Source: Campylobacter concisus (GTDB taxonomy: Bacteria > Campylobacterota > Campylobacteria > Campylobacterales > Campylobacteraceae). From it: a DNA stretch of 5,059 nt. Below the pieces are notes generated by a model that saw only the letters and a program-made list of their open reading frames with translations, made no database searches and had not been told where the DNA came from. The stretch's first letter is position 1. Every line of letters starts with the position of its first letter. The stretch lies in the NCBI GenBank assembly GCA_018375265.1, contig JAHADO010000117.1, positions 1 through 5,059 on the forward strand. Direction: 5' to 3'. Shown here piece by piece: positions 1-4,504 of this stretch. A program made the translations under genes and the position numbers.

Positions 1-806
1 GGTATCCAACAATAGCCTTTTAGGTAAAACTCAGCCCTGCAGTGCTGTCCGCCTGAAATTTTAGCCACGCCATCTTTTGCGCTACCCATCTGATCTGAAA
101 ATCTAGACTGACCAACTCTAATGCCAAAAATTTCTCTTGCTGGGATGCCAACTGATCTACAAAGTCCCACGAAAACTGAGTTTATGTCGGTGCATTTGCC
201 AACTAGTTTGCCACTTTCTAGTATCGCTTTAACGTCGCCTGTGCCACATCCTAGGATGCTGTTATCACGCTGCATAGTGTTTGCAACCCACGTATATATC
301 GCTTTTGCGCGCTCCAAGTCGCCTTTAGTATTGCCGATAATCTCTAGCGCTTTTGCTCTTACGACGCCGTCAGTTGGGATGTGTGAAGTTGGTTTTAAAA
401 ACTCCAAAATCGCAGGATCGACCTTCTCGTTTGGATCGAAATTTACCTTGCTAAAGTCGGTATTGCGCTCTGTTGTTTGAATTTTAAACTGGATATTTAA
501 AATAGGTCTTTGCTCATTTTCTTCAAATTCGCCATACATTGTTGGTATTAGCGTGTCTGAGATATAGACGTTTTTAGCGGTTGTGTTTATAACGTAGTCT
601 TGGGTTAGTTGCTGATAAGTGGTGCTTAGTGGGAGCGGCAACCAAATTCTTGAGCTTTTGCCCTTTTCAAGCAGCTGGTGTTTGAAATTTACGTCGAAAT
701 TTCTAACCACTGGGTTTGCTGGCTCGTCGCTAGCTAGAGTGACACTTGGAAGCAGACTTGCTGCACCTAAAAAACTACTGAATTTAAAAAAATCTCTTCT
801 TTGCAT
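1..806 (-). CDS. Tat-exported transglutaminase-like protein (N-terminal 268 residues; 3' end outside window)
   Basis: Read on the minus strand from ATG at 806-804, the frame stays open to the left edge, so the C-terminus is missing. The start is supported by an AAAAAGG ribosome binding site just upstream. The N-terminus MQRRDFFKF is a twin-arginine (Tat) motif followed by a hydrophobic stretch (about residues 10-25) and a likely cleavage near TLA/S (25-26), so the protein should be exported folded to the periplasm. Residues 35-125 look like the beta-rich domain that often precedes a transglutaminase core. The core follows: GKCTDINSVFVGLCRSVGIPAR has the candidate nucleophile Cys205, and GGQHCRAEFYLKGYCW has the candidate His255. 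The Asp of the triad should lie just beyond the edge. Family members act as cysteine proteases, amidases or crosslinkers. The substrate here is unknown. It is transcribed divergently from the lipoprotein-cmoB cluster. Confidence 0.85.
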   Translation of the reverse strand, partial: MQRRDFFKFSSFLGAASLLPSVTLASDEPANPVVRNFDVNFKHQLLEKGKSSRIWLPLPLSTTYQQLTQDYVINTTAKNVYISDTLIPTMYGEFEENEQRPILNIQFKIQTTERNTDFSKVNFDPNEKVDPAILEFLKPTSHIPTDGVVRAKALEIIGNTKGDLERAKAIYTWVANTMQRDNSILGCGTGDVKAILESGKLVGKCTDINSVFVGLCRSVGIPAREIFGIRVGQSRFSDQMGSAKDGVAKISGGQHCRAEFYLKGYCWI

Positions 807-827
807 AAAATGCCTTTTTGCTTAATC

Positions 828-847
828 TTAGCCAAACTTGGCTCTAA
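828..847. repeat. Small inverted repeat in the leader of the transglutaminase-like gene
   Basis: The arms AGCCAA (830-835) and TTGGCT (838-843) are separated by two bases, and flanking TTA/TAA extends the symmetry imperfectly. In RNA it would form a 5-bp stem with a four-base loop. No T-run follows on the minus strand, so it is not a standard terminator. It lies about 20 bases upstream of the start codon, between the predicted transcription start and the ribosome binding site. It could be an mRNA stem or an operator, or it could be chance. Confidence 0.35.
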
Positions 848-858
848 AACTGCCTGCT

Positions 859-864
859 ATTCTA
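859..864 (-). promoter_or_regulatory. Predicted extended -10 box for the transglutaminase-like gene
   Basis: On the minus strand the sequence reads TATGCTAGAAT. This gives a TAGAAT hexamer preceded by TGC, a good extended -10. Transcription would start near 852, giving a leader of about 45 bases before the ATG at 806. T-rich sequence lies upstream, as is usual in Campylobacter promoters that lack a clear -35. Prediction from sequence only. Confidence 0.5.
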
Positions 865-880
865 GCATAAAATTTTTATT

Positions 881-886
881 TATGAT
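881..886 (+). promoter_or_regulatory. Candidate -10 box for the lipoprotein-cmoB-hotdog cluster
   Basis: TATGAT (881-886) follows a T-rich run (aatttttattt) and is the best -10 candidate upstream of the ATG at 899. It would place the transcription start near 892-894, giving a leader of only about six bases. No Shine-Dalgarno sequence is visible before that ATG. The true promoter could instead lie further upstream, because the region is uniformly AT-rich. Confidence 0.4.
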
Positions 887-898
887 AAAATCCGCCAC

Positions 899-1066
899 AT
901 GAAAAAGATTATATTTTTAGGCTTTATAGCGCTATTTTGCAACGGTTGTCTTTATATGAATGAGCGTGGAGTTTCGACGCAATATTATAATGATTGTAAA
1001 GAGTATTATGACGCGACTGGCACCTACCAAAAAGAGTGTCCGCACAACATCGTTGACTGGAAATAG
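899..1066 (+). CDS. Small lipoprotein, 55 residues
   Basis: This short frame opens with MKKIIFLGFIALFCNGC. It has a basic start, a hydrophobic core and a lipobox-like FCNGC in which Cys17 would be lipidated after signal peptidase II cleavage. The mature part is about 39 residues, polar and aromatic-rich, with two further cysteines (Cys33 and Cys47) in NDCKEYYDATGTYQKECP. It ends HNIVDWK and stops at TAG 1064-1066. The cmoB start follows after one base, so the two are likely co-transcribed and perhaps translationally coupled. There is no clear ribosome binding site. The envelope location (inner or outer membrane) cannot be told. Position 2 of the mature protein is Leu, not Asp, so a simple inner-membrane retention signal is absent. 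C. jejuni, as I recall, has a small lipoprotein gene (Cj0978c) near this locus; homology is not established. The function is unknown. Confidence 0.75.
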   Translation: MKKIIFLGFIALFCNGCLYMNERGVSTQYYNDCKEYYDATGTYQKECPHNIVDWK

Positions 1067-1067
1067 C

Positions 1068-1937
1068 GTGGATCTTAGCAAATTTAACAAGCAGCAAAAG
1101 CAAATTTTAAATAGGATAGAAAATTTAGCAAATTTTGATTGCGAATTTAGCCTTAGTGAGAGCGTAAATGTCAAATTTAAAGAGCTAAGCGCTGCGAGCA
1201 AAGATGAAATTTACAATCTCGCCCTTAGCCTAAAACCTTGGCGAAAAGGGCCATTTTTGCTTGATGATATATATATAGATAGCGAGTGGCAAAGTTTTAT
1301 TAAATTTAATATCCTAGCCCCACACCTAAATTTAGCTGGCAAGTGCGTGGCTGACGTGGGGTGTAACAATGGATATTATATGTTTAAGATGCTTGAGTAC
1401 GGCCCAAAAAGCATAACTGGCTTTGACCCTAGCGTGCATACATATTTGCAGTTTGCTTTTTTAAATAAATTTATCCGCTCAAATATCGCTTACGAGCTTC
1501 TTGGAGTAGAGAGCTTGCCAGAGTTTGGAGCGAAATTTGACACCATTTTTTGCCTTGGCGTCATCTACCACAGAAGCGATCCTATAAAGATGCTAAAAGA
1601 GCTAAAAACCGCGCTAAATCCTGGCGGCGAGCTATTTTTAGATACGATGTATATAGATATGGATGGCGACTTTGTGCTAAGCCCAAAAGATAGATACTCA
1701 AAAATTTCAAATATCTACTTTGTGCCAACGCTTAGCGCACTTCAAAACTGGTGTGAGAGGGCTAAATTTAAAGACTTTAGCTTGCTTGATACAAAGGCGA
1801 CTGATTTAAATGAGCAGCGAAAAACGCAGTGGATAGATGGCGAAAGTCTTGGAAATTTCTTAGACCCAGACGATAATACAAAGACCATCGAGGGCTACCC
1901 AGCTCCAAAAAGAGCCTACGTGAGAGTTAAAATTTAA
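1068..1937 (+). CDS. cmoB: tRNA U34 carboxymethyltransferase CmoB
   Basis: CmoB transfers a carboxymethyl group from carboxy-S-adenosylmethionine to 5-hydroxyuridine at tRNA position 34, giving cmo5U and widening wobble decoding. I chose GTG at 1068 (MDLSKFNKQQ..., 289 residues). The frame extends upstream to ATG 960, but those 36 codons overlap the lipoprotein and look unlike CmoB. In the 289-residue numbering, WRKGPF holds Lys60, DVGCNNGYY (96-104) is the Rossmann glycine motif, GVIYHRSDP holds Tyr167, and the end EGYPAPKRA (275-283) holds Arg282. These match the K91, Y200 and R315 regions that I recall as cofactor-binding in E. coli CmoB. The protein is shorter than the E. coli one (about 323 residues), mostly at the N-terminus. 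The ribosome binding site is weak, consistent with coupling to the lipoprotein. The partner CmoA, which makes the cofactor, is not in this window. Confidence 0.93.
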   Translation: MDLSKFNKQQKQILNRIENLANFDCEFSLSESVNVKFKELSAASKDEIYNLALSLKPWRKGPFLLDDIYIDSEWQSFIKFNILAPHLNLAGKCVADVGCNNGYYMFKMLEYGPKSITGFDPSVHTYLQFAFLNKFIRSNIAYELLGVESLPEFGAKFDTIFCLGVIYHRSDPIKMLKELKTALNPGGELFLDTMYIDMDGDFVLSPKDRYSKISNIYFVPTLSALQNWCERAKFKDFSLLDTKATDLNEQRKTQWIDGESLGNFLDPDDNTKTIEGYPAPKRAYVRVKI

Positions 1938-1945
1938 GGATAAAT

Positions 1946-2485
1946 ATGGCAGATGAAAATATTTTTGAAGCAAAAGACGAATCACAAATAATCCTCCCAG
2001 AGGACGAAAACCCATTAAGAAATGAGATAAAAACAGCACCTTTAACAAAGCTAAATTTTAGCGGAACGGCATTTTTGCTTGAGAAAAATCACGCAAAAAC
2101 TAGATTTTTTACCACAGCTGATATGGTGAGCGACGCTGAAGGGCTCATACATAGCGGTTTTGTCTTCATGGGGGCAAACTACGCAGCACTTTTGGCTATA
2201 AATGAAGAATTTTGCGTCAGCATCGGTGCTAGGATAAATTTCTTTGGACCGCTCAAGCTTGGCGATGTGGTCGAATTTGACGCACAAGCAAGGTTTGAAG
2301 AGAGCAGAAAAAGAGAGGTAAAAGTGATAGGCTACGTAAAAGAGATCAAGATCTTTGAGGGCGTCTTTCAGCTAGTCACACTTGAAGAGCATATCTTTGT
2401 CACTCAGCAAAAAAATATCCAAAAAGAAGCCGCTATAAGACAAAAGAAAGAGCGTGAAGAGGCGCAGGCTAAAAACAACGGCTAA
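1946..2485 (+). CDS. Hotdog-fold protein of the Cj0977 type (flagella-coregulated virulence factor family)
   Basis: This 179-residue protein starts 8 bases after cmoB behind AAGGA. About 30 acidic, probably disordered residues come first. A single hotdog domain follows (about 32-152): a strand region to residue 57, a central helix around IHSGFVFMGANYAALLAI (68-85), and strands including ARINFFGPLKLGDVVEF (95-111). The end (155-179) is a charged Lys/Glu/Gln-rich helix, possibly a coiled coil. C. jejuni Cj0977, a sigma-28-dependent gene needed for full virulence, lies next to the cmoB orthologue and has a structurally determined hotdog fold. That is recalled literature. The helix and following strands also resemble the malonyl-CoA-binding domain of FapR, without its DNA-binding part. 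I see no obvious thioesterase catalytic set, so acyl-CoA binding rather than catalysis is an inference. It is predicted to be cytoplasmic because no signal peptide is visible. Confidence 0.85.
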   Translation: MADENIFEAKDESQIILPEDENPLRNEIKTAPLTKLNFSGTAFLLEKNHAKTRFFTTADMVSDAEGLIHSGFVFMGANYAALLAINEEFCVSIGARINFFGPLKLGDVVEFDAQARFEESRKREVKVIGYVKEIKIFEGVFQLVTLEEHIFVTQQKNIQKEAAIRQKKEREEAQAKNNG

Positions 2486-2493
2486 ATTTAACT

Positions 2494-2518
2494 GATGAGA
2501 TATAAATTCTCATCTTTT
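2494..2518 (+). terminator. Rho-independent terminator after the hotdog gene
   Basis: A perfect 7-bp stem, GATGAGA (2494-2500) with TCTCATC (2508-2514), closes a 7-base loop and runs directly into TTTT. It lies nine bases after the hotdog stop codon and should end the lipoprotein-cmoB-hotdog transcript, insulating it from the porin. Confidence 0.75.
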
Positions 2519-2550
2519 AACTTCAAATAAACTCAAATTTTTAAAGACAA

Positions 2551-2589
2551 ATCTTATCTCATTATCTTATTTTGGTAAACGATCGGTAA
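2551..2589 (+). repeat. Direct repeats upstream of the porin promoter
   Basis: ATCTTAT occurs at 2551-2557 and again at 2564-2570, 13 bases apart start to start. GGTAA occurs at 2574-2578 and 2585-2589, 11 bases apart, about one helical turn. They lie some 50-100 bases upstream of the predicted porin transcription start, where activators commonly bind. No regulator can be named from the sequence, and short repeats in AT-rich DNA may be chance. Confidence 0.35.
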
Positions 2590-2636
2590 TAATTTTTGAA
2601 ATTTTTAACGAAATTTAAGCTATAAAATTAATTTTC

Positions 2637-2645
2637 TATGATAAT
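2637..2645 (+). promoter_or_regulatory. Predicted -10 region of the porin promoter
   Basis: TATGATAAT offers two overlapping -10 hexamers, TATGAT (2637-2642) and GATAAT (2640-2645). Upstream, A/T runs recur at roughly helical spacing (aatttttgaaatttttaacgaaattt...), the pattern Campylobacter sigma-70 promoters use in place of a conserved -35. The leader would be about 30 bases and contains a strong AAGGAG ribosome binding site at 2670-2675, six bases before the ATG. Confidence 0.6.
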
Positions 2646-2681
2646 ATCCTTTCAAAACATTTTTATCAAAAGGAGATTTAG

Positions 2682-3911
2682 ATGAAACTTACAAAAGTTA
2701 GCTTAGCTACTTTGGTTGCTTTAGGTGCATTTTCAAGCGTTGCAAGTGCAACTCCACTTGAAGAAGCTATAAAAAATGTAGATCTTTCAGGATTTGCAAG
2801 ATATCGTTATACAAATGATTTTATAAAAAATTCAAACCAAAATAGTACAGTAAAAAATAGTGGTGCTGGTCATGCTTTTAGAATGCAAACAGCATTTAAA
2901 GCTGCGATAGATGATAACTTCTTTGGTGTATTAAATTTAAGATATGATCTAACTGATGATTCTGGTGATAAAAACGCTGCTGGAACAGATAAAACATACA
3001 CAACAGGAACATTTGGTGTTTATGAGATGTATCTAGGCTACAAAGCTGGCAATACTACAATTACAGCTGGTAAACAACTATTAGGTACATTCTTTGATGA
3101 CAAAGATGTAGCTGGTACAGGTTTAAAAGTAATAAATACTGATGTTCCAGGTCTTACTTTGGCTGCAGCTGCATTTGATGCAGTACAAAGCGATGGTACA
3201 GAATTAGATGGTCCATTACTAAAAACACTTACAGGAAGCATCAGTGACGCTCCTGGCAATATATACTATTTAGGTGCAGCTGGTAGCTATGATCCAGTAT
3301 CATTTAAAGCAGCTATTGCAAATGTTCAAGAAGTAGCTACACTTTACGGTGCTGATGCTGGTGTTAGCTTCAATGTAACTGATGATGTAAATCTAAATTT
3401 AAAAGGTCAATTTGTTCATAATGACTCAGATCACAAAGATGTAGCTGATGCTAACTTCTGGGCAGTTCAAGCTGGCACAAAACTGTTTGGTGCTAAACTT
3501 AACGCTGGTTATTTAGATTTTGATGCTAAGAACAAAGACAATAATAAAATTTCATTTGCAACACTTGATGCAAATGGCGAACTTATCAACCCGGCAAAAA
3601 TCCTAAATGGCGTAATGAGTGGTGGTAGACAATACTACAATAACATCAAAGGAAACAACGACTACTGGTTTGTTAAAGCTGGTTACGATATAGATAAATT
3701 TGGCTTTGGTGCTGGATATGTTCAAGGCAAGGGCACAAGTTATGCACTTCAAGAGTTAAGAGCAAAAAGAAGCGAGTGGTCACTTGATGCTAGCTACAAA
3801 TACAGCAAAAAACTTACATTCCTTTCTTGGTATGCAGCTGCTAAAGACAAAAAAGATGGCGCAAGCTACAAACAAGATCGTATAAGATTTGAAGCAAAAT
3901 ATAGCTTCTAA
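2682..3911 (+). CDS. Major outer membrane porin, Campylobacter MOMP family
   Basis: This 409-residue protein has a clear Sec signal peptide, with residues 1-23 ending VASA before TPLEEA. The mature start (TPLEEAIKNVDLSGFARYRY) is typical of Campylobacter MOMP/PorA. The body alternates polar and hydrophobic residues in short strands ending in aromatics, with loops rich in Asn, Asp, Gly and Lys. The last strand ends RFEAKYSF; the C-terminal Phe is the signal for insertion by the BAM complex. C. jejuni PorA, a trimeric 18-stranded cation-selective channel, is about 424 residues, so this is full length. The strong ribosome binding site, single-gene unit with terminators on both sides, and biased codons (GGT, GCT, few GCG) point to high expression. 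By family it is the main route for small hydrophilic solutes and a surface antigen. C. jejuni calls its member porA; I leave the symbol blank because several paralogues can exist. Confidence 0.93.
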   Translation: MKLTKVSLATLVALGAFSSVASATPLEEAIKNVDLSGFARYRYTNDFIKNSNQNSTVKNSGAGHAFRMQTAFKAAIDDNFFGVLNLRYDLTDDSGDKNAAGTDKTYTTGTFGVYEMYLGYKAGNTTITAGKQLLGTFFDDKDVAGTGLKVINTDVPGLTLAAAAFDAVQSDGTELDGPLLKTLTGSISDAPGNIYYLGAAGSYDPVSFKAAIANVQEVATLYGADAGVSFNVTDDVNLNLKGQFVHNDSDHKDVADANFWAVQAGTKLFGAKLNAGYLDFDAKNKDNNKISFATLDANGELINPAKILNGVMSGGRQYYNNIKGNNDYWFVKAGYDIDKFGFGAGYVQGKGTSYALQELRAKRSEWSLDASYKYSKKLTFLSWYAAAKDKKDGASYKQDRIRFEAKYSF

Positions 3912-3920
3912 AACCTACAT

Positions 3921-3947
3921 CCGAGCGAGCTTTCGCTCGGATCTTTT
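3921..3947 (+). terminator. Rho-independent terminator after the porin
   Basis: CCGAGCGA (3921-3928) pairs perfectly with TCGCTCGG (3933-3940) around a GCTT loop. The sequence atctttt follows. The GC-rich 8-bp stem stands out in this AT-rich DNA and lies nine bases after the porin stop codon. Confidence 0.85.
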
Positions 3948-3997
3948 CAACTTCTCAATACTTAATCAAAATCAGCAAATACAACTAATAAAATTTA

Positions 3998-4003
3998 TAT
4001 AAT
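3998..4003 (+). promoter_or_regulatory. Predicted -10 box (perfect TATAAT) for the four-helix membrane protein
   Basis: A consensus TATAAT lies 20 bases before the ATG at 4024, in an AT-rich context after the porin terminator. The start of transcription would be near 4010, leaving a short leader of about 14 bases that begins close to the AAAAAGG ribosome binding site. Confidence 0.6.
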
Positions 4004-4023
4004 GCAAACAAAAAAGGCAAAAA

Positions 4024-4455
4024 ATGTATCTTTTTTCTCTCATTACGCATTTAGTTTGCGCCATTATCTTTATAGGATATGTATTTTTTGATGTTTGTAT
4101 ATATCCATTTGCCAAAAAAACGATAAATCCACAAACTCTTGAAGCTGTCAAAAAGGCTTACACAAAAGGCAGTGCAAAGGTTTTTGGCACAGCGTTTTTA
4201 CTGCTTTTGATAAGTGGAGCTTTTATGGCAAAGGACTATCTTGGAGGCGAGCATGGTTGGTGGCAAAGCAACTTTCAAAAGCTCTTGCTAGCAAAGATCG
4301 TAGTTTTACTTCTTATGTGTCTTATCACTTTCATCTCTGTTCTTAATGTCACTATCTTAAAAAAACCAGATCCATTTGGTAAATTTTCACATCTCATAGC
4401 TCTTATTCTTTGCCTGATAATGGTCATTTTGGCAAAACTTATGTGGTGGCTTTAG
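4024..4455 (+). CDS. Four-helix inner membrane protein, possibly CopD/HemJ-like
   Basis: The 143-residue protein is mostly hydrophobic, with four likely membrane helices at about 4-29, 52-69, 86-110 and 122-141. AAAAAGG precedes the ATG by seven bases. His9 lies in helix 1, and Trp79-Trp80 with Lys86 precede helix 3 (WWQSNFQKLLLAK). A further His123 opens helix 4. A helix-1 histidine and a lysine near helix 3 recall the CopD (copper resistance) and HemJ (protoporphyrinogen oxidase) superfamily, in which helix-embedded histidines bind metal or haem. The match is a general pattern and not a firm family assignment. The loop between helices 1 and 2 is basic (KKTINPQ...KKAYTKGSAK), suggesting it is cytoplasmic. 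The gene stands alone, between the porin terminator and a convergent ppk2, so context does not suggest a function. Confidence 0.8.
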   Translation: MYLFSLITHLVCAIIFIGYVFFDVCIYPFAKKTINPQTLEAVKKAYTKGSAKVFGTAFLLLLISGAFMAKDYLGGEHGWWQSNFQKLLLAKIVVLLLMCLITFISVLNVTILKKPDPFGKFSHLIALILCLIMVILAKLMWWL

Positions 4456-4459
4456 CAAA

Positions 4460-4497
4460 ATTTGGCTGTAAATTTAAGCCCAAATTTGCAGCCAAGT
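4460..4497. terminator. Long hairpin between convergent genes, probable bidirectional terminator
   Basis: TTGGCTG (4462-4468) pairs with CAGCCAA (4489-4495), and AAATTT (4470-4475) pairs with AAATTT (4482-4487) around the loop AAGCCC. One T-G wobble joins them, and the stem can extend by a further wobble and an A-T pair to about 16 bp. On the minus strand a run of T follows (plus-strand aaaa at 4457-4460), so it serves ppk2 best. On the plus strand the following T-run (taatttt) is weaker, so termination of the membrane-protein transcript there may be less efficient. Confidence 0.75.
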
Positions 4498-4504
4498 CTA
4501 ATTT

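Noticed and set aside
121..825. Plus-strand frames of 119 and 68 residues opposite the transglutaminase-like gene
   Set aside because: They are shadows of a minus-strand gene with a recognisable Tat signal and catalytic motifs, and their own translations have no recognisable motif.
960..1067. N-terminal extension of cmoB from ATG 960
   Set aside because: It overlaps the lipoprotein frame, its 36 residues are unlike CmoB, and CmoB-like sequence begins exactly at GTG 1068.
932..1201. Minus-strand frame of 89 residues opposite the lipoprotein and cmoB
   Set aside because: It has no supporting motif and lies antisense to two better supported genes.
1267..1281. TATATATAGATAG tract as a possible promoter or phase-variable repeat
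   Set aside because: It encodes DDIYIDSEW, a conserved CmoB segment. The TA run is short and not a clean repeat.
3038..3259. Minus-strand frame of 73 residues inside the porin
   Set aside because: It is antisense to a strongly supported outer membrane protein gene and shows no recognisable motif.
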